A stretch of DNA of 64,000 nt, taken from contig NZ_JAHCBF010000001.1 of NCBI RefSeq assembly GCF_018398395.1, positions 186,001 through 250,000 of the forward strand, written 5' to 3'. Source of the DNA: Croceicoccus gelatinilyticus (lineage in GTDB: Bacteria; Pseudomonadota; Alphaproteobacteria; Sphingomonadales; Sphingomonadaceae). Of this stretch, positions 19,992-27,919 are shown piece after piece (position 1 is the first letter of the stretch; each line of letters begins with the position of its first letter). The notes under the pieces are model-generated. The model was not told where the DNA came from. It did not search any database and saw nothing but the letters and a program-made list of their open reading frames with translations. A program made the translations under genes and the position numbers.

Positions 19992-20381
19992 ATGGCACGC
20001 GAACCCCAGCGCATTCGGCGCCGCGAACGCAAGAACATTTCCAGCGGCGTCGCTCACGTGAACGCCAGCTTCAACAACACCATGATCACCATCACCGATG
20101 CCCAGGGCAATGCGATCAGCTGGTCCAGCGCCGGCATGATGGGTTTCAAGGGCAGCCGCAAGTCGACTCCCTATGCTGCGCAGGTCGCGGCTGACGATGC
20201 GGGCAAGAAGGCAGCCGAACACGGCGTCCGTACGCTCGAGGTCGAGGTGAAGGGTCCGGGTTCGGGCCGCGAGAGCGCCCTTCGTGCGCTGCAGGCGGTG
20301 GGTTTCACCATCACCTCGATCCGCGACGTGACCCCGATCCCGCATAACGGTGTGCGTCCGTCCAAGCGCCGCCGCGTCTGA
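19992..20381 (+). CDS. rpsK: 30S ribosomal protein S11
   Basis: 129-aa S11, lining the 30S platform near the E site and the Shine-Dalgarno helix. [26 protein letters not shown] and the C-terminal [18 protein letters not shown] are diagnostic. It lies 55 bp after rpsM. Confidence 0.97.
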   Translation: MAREPQRIRRRERKNISSGVAHVNASFNNTMITITDAQGNAISWSSAGMMGFKGSRKSTPYAAQVAADDAGKKAAEHGVRTLEVEVKGPGSGRESALRALQAVGFTITSIRDVTPIPHNGVRPSKRRRV

Positions 20382-20390
20382 TCTGAAAAG

Positions 20391-20438
20391 GGCGAGGGGC
20401 GGGCCGAAGGATCCACGGCCCGTCCACCCGCACTCGCC
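20391..20438 (+). other. Two-tier hairpin between rpsK and rpoA
   Basis: An outer stem GGCGAG (20391-20396) / CTCGCC (20433-20438) encloses an inner stem CGGGCCG (20400-20406) / CGGCCCG (20416-20422). TGTTTCGG follows. It may act as an attenuator or mRNA processing site that sets rpoA level relative to the ribosomal proteins. Confidence 0.45.
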
Positions 20439-20518
20439 TGTTTCGGATCGATACTGTGGGGAAGGCGTATTCCCTCCATACGCACCCCGGATAAACCGAT
20501 AAACCCTAGGGGAAGTCC

Positions 20519-21574
20519 ATGTCCGTCAATATTAAGAACTGGCAGGAACTGAAGAAGCCCAACAGCCTCGAAATCAAGTCGCAGGGCGATGCCAAGCTGC
20601 GTGCGACTTTCGTTGCTGAACCGCTCGAGCGCGGTTTTGGCCTGACGCTCGGCAATGCATTGCGTCGTGTGCTGCTCTCCTCGCTGCAGGGCGCCGCGAT
20701 CACGTCGATCAAGATCGACAACGTCCTGCACGAGTTCAGCTCGCTTGCAGGCGTGCGTGAGGACATCACCGACATCGTCCTCAACATCAAGCAGGTCGCC
20801 CTGAAGATGGAAGGCGAAGGCATGAAGCGCCTGAACCTCTCCGCGACCGGCCCCGCCGAAGTGAAGGCTGGCGACATCCAGGTTTCGGGTGACATCGAGG
20901 TCATGAACAAGGACCTCGTGATCTGCCACCTCGACGAAGGCGCTACGCTCAACATGGAGCTGACCGCCGACACCGGTAAGGGTTACTCCCCCGCCGTGCA
21001 GAACCGCACCGCGGACGCGCCGATCGGCCTGATCCCGGTCGACTCGCTGTACTCGCCGGTTCGCCAGGTCTCGTACAAGGTCGAGAACGCCCGCGTCGGC
21101 CAGGAACTGGACTACGACAAGCTGTCGCTGACCGTCGAAACCGACGGCACGGTCACGCCGGAAGACGCCGTTGCTTACGCAGCGCGCATCCTGCAGGACC
21201 AGTTGGCTCTGTTCGTTCACTTCGAGGAAGGCATTCCGCAGGGCGCACCGCAGGTCGCCGGCGTTGCCGCAGCTCCGGAAGAGAGCGACGCGAACCAGCT
21301 CAACCGCTACCTTCTCAAGAAGGTCGACGAGCTGGAACTGTCGGTCCGTTCGGCAAACTGCCTCAAGAACGACAACATCATCTACATCGGCGACCTGGTC
21401 CAGAAGACCGAGGCCGAGATGCTCCGCACGCCGAACTTCGGCCGCAAGTCGCTCAACGAGATCAAGGAAGTCCTTTCCTCGATGGGCCTGCGCCTCGGCA
21501 TGGACATCCCCGGCTGGCCGCCGGAGAACATCGAAGAAATGGCCAAGAAGCTCGAACAGGAACTTCTCGGCTGA
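20519..21574 (+). CDS. rpoA: RNA polymerase subunit alpha
   Basis: 351-aa alpha subunit. The N-terminal assembly domain contains [26 protein letters not shown] flexible, acidic linker ([13 protein letters not shown]) leads to the C-terminal DNA- and activator-binding domain ([16 protein letters not shown]...[14 protein letters not shown]). That domain contains the Arg of SVRSANCLK, equivalent to the UP-element-contacting Arg265. Complete and of alphaproteobacterial length. Confidence 0.98.
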   Translation: MSVNIKNWQELKKPNSLEIKSQGDAKLRATFVAEPLERGFGLTLGNALRRVLLSSLQGAAITSIKIDNVLHEFSSLAGVREDITDIVLNIKQVALKMEGEGMKRLNLSATGPAEVKAGDIQVSGDIEVMNKDLVICHLDEGATLNMELTADTGKGYSPAVQNRTADAPIGLIPVDSLYSPVRQVSYKVENARVGQELDYDKLSLTVETDGTVTPEDAVAYAARILQDQLALFVHFEEGIPQGAPQVAGVAAAPEESDANQLNRYLLKKVDELELSVRSANCLKNDNIIYIGDLVQKTEAEMLRTPNFGRKSLNEIKEVLSSMGLRLGMDIPGWPPENIEEMAKKLEQELLG

Positions 21575-21582
21575 TCGAATTC

Positions 21583-21606
21583 CCGTCCCGGTTAGCGCCG
21601 GGACGG
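21583..21606 (+). other. Strong hairpin between rpoA and rplQ
   Basis: CCGTCCCGG (21583-21591) and CCGGGACGG (21598-21606) form a 9-bp stem with a 6-nt loop, then ATTTCGGGG. It is only weakly terminator-like; partial attenuation or processing is possible. Confidence 0.45.
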
Positions 21607-21689
21607 ATTTCGGGGTTCATGGCTGACCCCAGACAACAGCCAGGATCGGGCTACCTCATACGGGCCCCCTACGAACGAAGGAAAAGACT

Positions 21690-22112
21690 ATGCGTCACAA
21701 GATGGGTGGGCGTAAGCTCCAGCGTAAGACCGGCCACCGCAAGGCCCTCCTGCGCAACATGGCAGCAGCCCTTATCAAGCACGAGCAGATCAAGACCACG
21801 ACGCCGAAGGCTCGCGAACTGCGTCCCTACGTCGAAAAGCTGATCACGCTTGCCAAGCGCGGTGGTCTCTCGAACCGTCGTCTCGCCAACTCGAAGCTGC
21901 TCGACGATGCGCAGCTGGCCAAGCTGTTCGACGTTCTTGCAGAACGCTACAAGGACCGTGACGGCGGCTACACCCGCATCATCAAGGCTGGCATCCGCGC
22001 CTCGGACGCTGCTCCGATCGCGATCATCGAGCTGGTCGACCGCGATGTCGACGCCAAGGGCCAGGACTCCGGTCCGGTCATGAGCGAAGAAGAAGAATTC
22101 GAAGAAGCCTGA
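21690..22112 (+). CDS. rplQ: 50S ribosomal protein L17
   Basis: 140-aa L17. The start [29 protein letters not shown] is diagnostic. The C-terminal part carries an acidic tail ([10 protein letters not shown]) beyond the E. coli-type core. Last gene of the alpha operon, followed by a very strong terminator. Confidence 0.97.
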   Translation: MRHKMGGRKLQRKTGHRKALLRNMAAALIKHEQIKTTTPKARELRPYVEKLITLAKRGGLSNRRLANSKLLDDAQLAKLFDVLAERYKDRDGGYTRIIKAGIRASDAAPIAIIELVDRDVDAKGQDSGPVMSEEEEFEEA

Positions 22113-22138
22113 TCTAAGGCCTCTTTGTTAGCCAGAAG

Positions 22139-22174
22139 GGCGCCGGTTGCAGATACGCAACCGGCGCCTTTTTT
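22139..22174 (+). terminator. Strong intrinsic terminator after rplQ
   Basis: A 12-bp perfect stem with arms at 22139-22150 (GGCGCCGGTTGC) and 22157-22168, a 6-nt loop, then TTTTTT (22169-22174). This closes the ribosomal superoperon. Confidence 0.92.
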
Positions 22175-22313
22175 GCGTTCGATGCGCATTCAGACAAGTC
22201 TGCACTTTCCTGAACAATTGCTGTCGTCGGAATTCAGGGTCACCTCATGGCCGAATCGCTATTCCATGTCTTGTCCGGGCTATCCCGTCCGGTCAGGACT
22301 AAGGATCGCACCG

Positions 22314-22901
22314 ATGAACAACATTTCGAAAGCCATCATTGGCTCTACCGCGGCCGGCGCGATGGCCCTTGCTTCGGCCAACCCTGCCATGGCGCGCGAC
22401 CGCTATGACCGCGACGGCATCGATGCCGGCGACGTCATTGCCGGCGCGCTGATCATTGGTGGTATCGCCGCGATCGCCAGCGCCGCGAGCAAGGACAAGA
22501 ACCGCGACTATTACTACGACCGCGATTACCGCGACGGTCGTTACCGCGACTACGATCGCTATGACCGTTACGGTTACAATGACCGCCGCCGCAACAATGC
22601 CCGCGCATCCGTAGAGCAGTGCGTCCGCGCCGCAGAGCGCGATGCCCGCCGCTCCGGCTTTGCCCGCGCCAATGTTACCGACATCCGTGATGTGGACCGC
22701 AAGAACGGTGGTTACCGTGTGAAGGGGCGCATCGCCGTTGACACCGGTTATCGCGGCGGCCGCTATGGTCGTGGCTGGGGCCGTGACTATCGCGGTTGGA
22801 ACAACTCGATGCAGGGTTGGGACAGCGGCAAATTCACGTGCGACATCCGGTACGGCCGGGTCCGTGACATCGATTACTCCGGCATTCGTGGTCTGCGCTG
22901 A
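22314..22901 (+). CDS. Secreted unknown protein with Tyr/Arg/Asp-rich linker (paralog 1)
   Basis: 195 aa from the ATG at 22314, which has an AAGGA site and gives a signal-like start (MNNISKAIIGSTAAGAMALASANPAMA). After it come GIDAGDVIAGALIIGGIAAIASAA (a hydrophobic, glycine-rich segment), a linker dominated by Tyr, Asp and Arg, then a C-terminal domain with two Cys (EQCVRAAERDARR..., FTCDIRYGRVRDID). The next gene has the same architecture. Function unknown; an envelope location is likely. Confidence 0.75.
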   Translation: MNNISKAIIGSTAAGAMALASANPAMARDRYDRDGIDAGDVIAGALIIGGIAAIASAASKDKNRDYYYDRDYRDGRYRDYDRYDRYGYNDRRRNNARASVEQCVRAAERDARRSGFARANVTDIRDVDRKNGGYRVKGRIAVDTGYRGGRYGRGWGRDYRGWNNSMQGWDSGKFTCDIRYGRVRDIDYSGIRGLR

Positions 22902-22937
22902 TCCTCCTGCCAGCAATGGCTACTGATGCCTAACCTT

Positions 22938-22977
22938 GGGCCCGGCGGTATTCCCCTTCCTGCCGGGCCCTTCGTTT
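22938..22977 (+). terminator. Terminator after paralog 1
   Basis: GGGCCCGGC (22938-22946) pairs with GCCGGGCCC (22962-22970) and is followed by TTCGTTT. It separates the two paralogous secreted-protein genes into distinct transcripts. Confidence 0.7.
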
Positions 22978-23074
22978 ATCTGTGGTTCAGGGACTGGAAA
23001 GCCATTCAGGCCTAGATTGTCGCATAATGTTTGGGACTCGTCTGAGTCCCGGGGGTTTCAGGGATCGCAAAACC

Positions 23075-23851
23075 ATGAACAGCATATTCCGTTCCGCTGC
23101 CGGTGCCGCCGCCTTGCTGGCTGCATCTTCGTTGGCCGTACCCGTTCAGGCGGCACCACTTCCCACTACGTCAGATGCGCCGACCGGAATATGGACCATA
23201 GAGAGCGAAACCGCGCATGGTTGGAAACACCATCGACGCTGGCGTCGTAATCGTGTCGATGGTGGCGACTTACTGGCCGGCATCCTGATCCTTGGCGGCG
23301 TGGTTGCCATCGCCAAGGCTGCTGAGAACGCGCAGGAGCGCAAGTATCGCGAGCGCCGGGACGAGGACTACCGCTATCGCGATTATGACCGTGACAGCCG
23401 CCGTTACGACGATCGCCGCTATGCCGACAATTCACGGCGCGGCATCGACGGCGCGATCGAGGATTGCGTCTATGAGGTCGAGCGTAGCGAAGAGGTCCGC
23501 ACCGTAGATACCGCGGAACGTGACGAGCGTGGCTGGCACGTTGAAGGCGACCTTGCCAACGGCGGCCGCTTCGATTGCGAGATCGACGCCAGTGGCCGTG
23601 TGCGCGACATCGATATCGAGGTCGGTTCTCGCCGTTATGGCAGCGCGGCCGATGCCGTCCGTCCAGCGCGCGACAGCCGTTATGGCGACGATTACTACGC
23701 CGACGCCCGCGCGCGGATCGAGGAGCAGGCTCCCGCCACGCGTGTTGAGGATGGGGCCCGTCCCGCCGATGAAGGCGACACGTGGGAGCGCGGCACGCCC
23801 GACGACCGTTACCAGACCGCCGACGGCCCGGACTACGCGCTGGTCGGATGA
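23075..23851 (+). CDS. Secreted unknown protein with Tyr/Arg/Asp-rich linker (paralog 2)
   Basis: 258 aa from the ATG at 23075, which gives a signal peptide (MNSIFRSAAGAAALLAASSLAVPVQA). Upstream in-frame codons add unrelated residues. It repeats the plan of the preceding gene: VDGGDLLAGILILGGVVAIAKAA, an Arg/Tyr/Asp-rich linker, then DCVYEVE... and GRFDCEIDASGRVRDIDI. An extra acidic C-terminal tail of about 70 residues follows. The 3' end overlaps the convergent TRIC gene by 19 bp. Function unknown. Confidence 0.75.
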   Translation: MNSIFRSAAGAAALLAASSLAVPVQAAPLPTTSDAPTGIWTIESETAHGWKHHRRWRRNRVDGGDLLAGILILGGVVAIAKAAENAQERKYRERRDEDYRYRDYDRDSRRYDDRRYADNSRRGIDGAIEDCVYEVERSEEVRTVDTAERDERGWHVEGDLANGGRFDCEIDASGRVRDIDIEVGSRRYGSAADAVRPARDSRYGDDYYADARARIEEQAPATRVEDGARPADEGDTWERGTPDDRYQTADGPDYALVG

Positions 23852-24477
23852 TCGGGATCGCTGCCGTGCCTCGAATAGGCCGGCAGCTCGATCCTCCAGA
23901 CGAGAGCTGCTCCGCGTAGGGCGAGGCCGAGCACGGTCGCAATCGCGAGCGCGGGTGCGCGCGGCACGTCGAGCATCAGCAGTACTGTCGCGGTAAGCGC
24001 CGACAGCGCCGCTGCAGTGACGTAGAGCTCGGGCCGCATCAGGATGGACGGCACCCCCGCGACGACATCGCGGATGATCCCGCCGACGCAGCCCGAGACA
24101 ATGCCCAGCACGACCGCCGAGATCGGCGCGACGCCGAATGACAGCGCCTTGGCCGTGCCCAGCGCGGCGAACGCTGCCAATCCAATGGCGTCCGCCCATT
24201 CGAGCAAACGCCCCTGCCACCATCGCACCGGACTGAACCAGGCGAGAAGCGCTGCGACCAACACGACGGGCCCGGCATAAGGATCGGAAATCCAGAACGC
24301 TTCCTGCCCCAGCATGACATCGCGCACAGAACCGCCGCCAACGCCGGTGAGGAAGGCGAAGAAGCACACGGTGACAATTGTCTGGCGCAGATGGGCGGCC
24401 ACGATCGCGCCCGACAGCGCGAAGACGAAGGTCCCCAGCATCTCGAACCAGGGGAAGGTGGCGAGCACTGCCATCAT
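23833..24477 (-). CDS. TRIC-family (UPF0126) cation channel-like membrane protein
   Basis: 214 aa with about seven TM segments and an internal repeat, each half carrying a GG-x-x-RD signature (GVGGGSVRD and GCVGGIIRD). This is the hallmark of the bacterial UPF0126/TRIC family, related to YadS and YicG. Proposed role: passage of monovalent cations across the inner membrane. Its ATG overlaps the stop of the upstream PepSY-type gene, so the two are co-transcribed. It converges with paralog 2, sharing 19 bp. Confidence 0.85.
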   Translation of the reverse strand: MMAVLATFPWFEMLGTFVFALSGAIVAAHLRQTIVTVCFFAFLTGVGGGSVRDVMLGQEAFWISDPYAGPVVLVAALLAWFSPVRWWQGRLLEWADAIGLAAFAALGTAKALSFGVAPISAVVLGIVSGCVGGIIRDVVAGVPSILMRPELYVTAAALSALTATVLLMLDVPRAPALAIATVLGLALRGAALVWRIELPAYSRHGSDPDHPTSA

Positions 24478-25166
24478 ACCGTGACGCGCGCCTTGCGGCG
24501 GCGGAACATCAGGATGAAGCCGATCACGCTGAAAACGATGCTCAGCGCTGCAAAGGCGATCAGGATCGGATGATGGGTGTCCTCACGCTCTTGCAGGTCC
24601 ATGATGTGCAGGCCCCACATGAAGTCGAACAGCCGCCACCAACGCGTGCGTACTGCCTCGATCGCGCCGCTGTCGCGACCGACATAGACGTGGGTGCCGT
24701 CCTTCAGGACGACCTGCCAGACAGGCTCAGGGCGGCGGAAATCGAGTGGAACTTCCTCGGGCTCGAAAAAACGGATCTCGGAAACCTCGTCGCCCCCCTC
24801 GATCTCCATCGCAACAATCGTGCGGGCAGCAGCAACGTCGATTTCGGGCACGGGAGCGCCGGAGCGGGCGAAATAGCGTTCGACCTTGCCATCGGCGTAG
24901 ATCGCGCTGGTGATCGCGGAGTTGCCCTGCATTCGCGTGCGCAGCTCGATCGGGCGGTCTTCGCCCTCGATCAGCATGCGGGCGAGGTGGCCGGGCGGGA
25001 TCGGACGTTTCTCGGTCGTCTTCAACAGGTGGTTGCCGCGCACTTCCTCGATCGGCTTTGCCACCATGACAAGGCCGCTGATCGTCCACATGAGCAGCGG
25101 CACGCCCGCCAGCCAAGCCAGCCAGATGTGCCACTTGGCAAACAGGCGCATCGTTTTCTGAGACAT
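24474..25166 (-). CDS. PepSY-type membrane protein
   Basis: 230 aa from the ATG at 25166 (MSQKTMRLFAKWHIWLAWLAGVPLLMWTISGLVM). It has an N-terminal TM, a periplasmic domain of about 140 residues with PepSY-like WQVVLKDGTHVYVGRDSGAI, a WWRLFDFMWGLHIMDLQ segment, and a final TM before a basic tail. The architecture resembles PepSY-associated TM proteins, which occur with iron or redox systems; the function here is unknown. A GGAGG site 8 nt upstream, inside the lpdA terminator stem, decides this start. Confidence 0.75.
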   Translation of the reverse strand: MSQKTMRLFAKWHIWLAWLAGVPLLMWTISGLVMVAKPIEEVRGNHLLKTTEKRPIPPGHLARMLIEGEDRPIELRTRMQGNSAITSAIYADGKVERYFARSGAPVPEIDVAAARTIVAMEIEGGDEVSEIRFFEPEEVPLDFRRPEPVWQVVLKDGTHVYVGRDSGAIEAVRTRWWRLFDFMWGLHIMDLQEREDTHHPILIAFAALSIVFSVIGFILMFRRRKARVTV

Positions 25167-25167
25167 G

Positions 25168-25209
25168 AAAAAGCCCTCCGGCCGCATGTCTGCGGGCGGA
25201 GGGCTTTTT
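25168..25209 (-). terminator. Bidirectional terminator after lpdA
   Basis: GCCCTCCG (25173-25180) pairs with CGGAGGGC (25197-25204). The stem is flanked by A5 (25168-25172) and T5 (25205-25209), so it can terminate in either direction. For the minus strand it ends the TCA-cycle transcript. The GGAGG on its minus strand also serves as ribosome-binding site for the PepSY-type gene. Confidence 0.8.
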
Positions 25210-25228
25210 CGTCAAATCCCGGAAGGGA

Positions 25229-26632
25229 TCAGATGTGGATCGGCTTGCCCCGGACCGCCATTGCGGCTTCCTTCACGGCTTCCGAATGGGTCGGGTGCGC
25301 GTGGCAGGTGTAGGCGATGTCTTCCGACGTCGCGCCGAATTCCATGGCCTGCGCGATCTGCGCGATCATGGTGCCGGCAAGGCTGGCGATGCACCATGCG
25401 CCGAGGACGCGGTCGGTTTCTGCATCGGCGATGACCTTCACGAAGCCTTCAGGCTCGCGGTTGGTCTTTGCGCGGCTGTTGGCCATCATCGGGAAGTTGC
25501 CGACCTTGACCTCGTGGCCGGCGTCCTTCGCCTGCTGCTCGGTCATGCCGACGCCTGCGATTTCCGGCATCGTGTAGACGACGCTGGGGATCACGGCATG
25601 GTTCACGATCCCATGTTCGCCCGCGATGTTCTCGGACACGGCGATGCCTTCGTCCTCGGCCTTGTGGGCCAGCATCGGGCCGGGGATGACGTCGCCGACG
25701 GCCCAGACACTGTCGACCTTGGTGCGGAAGTCGTGGTCGGTCTCGATCTGGCCGCGCTGGTTGGTGGCAAGGCCGATGGCATCGAGGTTGAGACCGTCGG
25801 TATTGGGCTTACGCCCGATGGCGACCAGCACGCAGTCGGCTTCGAGCGTTTCGGCATCGCCACCGTTCGAAGGTTCGACGGTGAGAGTGGCCTTGCCGTC
25901 CTTCACTTCAGCGCCGGTGACCTTGGTGCTGAGCTTCAGCTCCATGCCCTGCTTCTTGAAGATCTTGCCTGCTTCCTTCCGGACGGCATCGTCCATGCCG
26001 GGCAGAAGCTGATCAAGGAATTCGACAACGGTGACTTCTGCGCCAAGACGGCGCCAGACCGAACCGAGTTCGAGCCCGATCACGCCGCCGCCGATAACGA
26101 CCATCTTTTCGGGAACGCGGTCCAGCGCTAGCGCGCCGGTGCTGTCGACGATCACGCCGCCTTCATTGTCGACGGTAACGCCCGGAAGCGGCGTGACCGA
26201 TGAACCGGTGGCGATGACGATGTTACGCGCCGAATGTTCGCCATCGCCGACCTTCACGGTGTGCTTGTCGACGAACGAGCCGAGGCCCTTGAGCCAAGTC
26301 ACCTTGTTCTTCTTGAACAGGTACTCGATCCCGCCGGTCAGTTCCTTGACTGCCGTCGCCTTTTCGCCCTGCAACGCCGACAGATCGAGTTCGGGGGCGG
26401 GGATCTTCACGCCGAACTTGGCGAGCGTGCCGTCCTTGGCTTCCTCGAACAGTTCGGAACCGTGCAGCATCGCCTTCGACGGGATGCAGCCGACGTTGAG
26501 GCAGGTTCCGCCCAGCGTCTCGCGGCTTTCCACGCAGGCGGTCTTCAGGCCCAGTTGCGCAGCGCGGATGGCGGCCACGTAGCCGCCAGGTCCGGCACCG
26601 ATGACGATCACGTCGAAGTCGAATTCAGCCAT
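25229..26632 (-). CDS. lpdA: Dihydrolipoyl dehydrogenase (E3)
   Basis: 467-aa flavoprotein that reoxidises dihydrolipoamide with NAD+. The FAD-binding GAGPGGYVAAI is at the N-terminus. The redox disulfide motif GGTCLNVGCIPSK follows near residue 40, then an NAD-binding GGGVIGLELG. The C-terminal HAHPTHSE carries the catalytic His-Glu pair. It lies downstream of odhB with a 41-bp gap, so it probably serves the 2-oxoglutarate dehydrogenase complex and perhaps others. Confidence 0.97.
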   Translation of the reverse strand: MAEFDFDVIVIGAGPGGYVAAIRAAQLGLKTACVESRETLGGTCLNVGCIPSKAMLHGSELFEEAKDGTLAKFGVKIPAPELDLSALQGEKATAVKELTGGIEYLFKKNKVTWLKGLGSFVDKHTVKVGDGEHSARNIVIATGSSVTPLPGVTVDNEGGVIVDSTGALALDRVPEKMVVIGGGVIGLELGSVWRRLGAEVTVVEFLDQLLPGMDDAVRKEAGKIFKKQGMELKLSTKVTGAEVKDGKATLTVEPSNGGDAETLEADCVLVAIGRKPNTDGLNLDAIGLATNQRGQIETDHDFRTKVDSVWAVGDVIPGPMLAHKAEDEGIAVSENIAGEHGIVNHAVIPSVVYTMPEIAGVGMTEQQAKDAGHEVKVGNFPMMANSRAKTNREPEGFVKVIADAETDRVLGAWCIASLAGTMIAQIAQAMEFGATSEDIAYTCHAHPTHSEAVKEAAMAVRGKPIHI

Positions 26633-26673
26633 TTTCTATTCTCGTCTTTATGCTGCGTGAGGGAGGCGCGCGA

Positions 26674-27897
26674 TCAAAGGTCGATCAGCAGGCGCGTAGG
26701 ATCCTCGATCGCTTCCTTGATGATCTTCAGTGCCGTAACAGCCTCGCGTCCGTCGATAATCCGATGGTCGTACGAAAGCGCGATATACATCATCGGACGG
26801 ATCTCGACCTTGCCGTTGATCGCGACCGGACGGTCCTCGATACGGTGAAGGCCCAGAACCGCGCTCTGCGGCGGGTTGATGATCGGGGTCGACATCAGCG
26901 AGCCGAACACGCCGCCGTTGGAAATCGTGAAGGTGCCGCCCTTCATGTCTTCCATCGTCAGGGCGCCTTCCTTGGCGCGCTTGCCGAAGTCGGCGATGTC
27001 CTTTTCGATCTGGGCAAAGCCCTTCTTGTCGGCATCGCGCAGGACCGGAACGACAAGACCGTTCGGGGCCGACACGGCGACCGAGACGTCGACGAAGTCG
27101 TGGTAGAGGATCTCGTCACCCTCGATCTGGGCATTGACGCTGGGCACGTCCTTCAGCGCAAGGCAGGCAGCCTTGGTGAAAAAGCCCATGAAGCCGAGGC
27201 GCACATCGTGCTTCTTGGCGAACAGGTCCTTGTACTTCGAACGCGCTTCCATGACCGCGGTCATGTCGACGTCGTTGAAGGTGGTGAGAAGGGCAGCGGT
27301 ATCCTGCGCGCTCTTCAGACGCTTTGCGATCGTCTGGCGCAGGCGGGTCATCTTCACCCGCTCGACATTGCGGCCCGAAGTGGCCGGAGCTTCGCCAGCG
27401 GCGGGCGCAGGGGCGGCCGCCGGGGCAGCGCCGCTCTTCTTCGCTTCGGCTGCGGCCAGAACGTCTTCCTTGGTCAGGCGGCCGTCCTTGCCGGTGCCCT
27501 TGACCGTGGTGGGGTCGATGCCGTGTTCCAGAACTGCGCGGCGAACGGCGGGCGAAAGAACAACCGCGTCATCGCCTTCTGCCGAGGCAGGGGCGGACTG
27601 GGAGGGGACCGACGCGCTGTCGTCCTTGCGGGGCGCGACAGCCTTGTCGCCAGCGCCCGCACCGTCAGCAATCGTAGTGATGACCGCACCGACGACGACG
27701 GTGTCGCCTTCGCCGACCATGTGTTCACCCATCACGCCCGAGACGGGGGCGTTGACGTCGATCGCGACCTTGTCGGTTTCGAGGCTGCAGATCGGTTCGT
27801 CCTGCGCAACCGCTTCGCCGGGCTTCTTCAGCCATTCGCCGACAGTGGCTTCAGTGATGGATTCGCCCAGAACCGGGACTTTGACTTCAGTGCTCAT
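26674..27897 (-). CDS. odhB: 2-oxoglutarate dehydrogenase E2, dihydrolipoyl succinyltransferase
   Basis: 407 aa from the ATG at 27897 ([19 protein letters not shown]). The N-terminal lipoyl domain has the lipoylated Lys43 in ETDKVAIDV. It is followed by a Pro/Ala-rich linker, a peripheral subunit-binding domain ([15 protein letters not shown]...GRLTKEDVL) and a catalytic domain ending with the [10 protein letters not shown] active-site motif. It transfers succinyl groups to CoA. It lies 22 bp downstream of sucA in the same operon. Also known as sucB. Confidence 0.97.
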   Translation of the reverse strand: MSTEVKVPVLGESITEATVGEWLKKPGEAVAQDEPICSLETDKVAIDVNAPVSGVMGEHMVGEGDTVVVGAVITTIADGAGAGDKAVAPRKDDSASVPSQSAPASAEGDDAVVLSPAVRRAVLEHGIDPTTVKGTGKDGRLTKEDVLAAAEAKKSGAAPAAAPAPAAGEAPATSGRNVERVKMTRLRQTIAKRLKSAQDTAALLTTFNDVDMTAVMEARSKYKDLFAKKHDVRLGFMGFFTKAACLALKDVPSVNAQIEGDEILYHDFVDVSVAVSAPNGLVVPVLRDADKKGFAQIEKDIADFGKRAKEGALTMEDMKGGTFTISNGGVFGSLMSTPIINPPQSAVLGLHRIEDRPVAINGKVEIRPMMYIALSYDHRIIDGREAVTALKIIKEAIEDPTRLLIDL

Positions 27898-27919
27898 CGG
27901 TTTGTTTCCTTTACCGATC

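Noticed and set aside
22125-22313. Extended N-terminus for the first paralogous secreted protein
   Set aside because: It would run through the rplQ terminator and hide the signal peptide; the ATG at 22314 has a ribosome-binding site.
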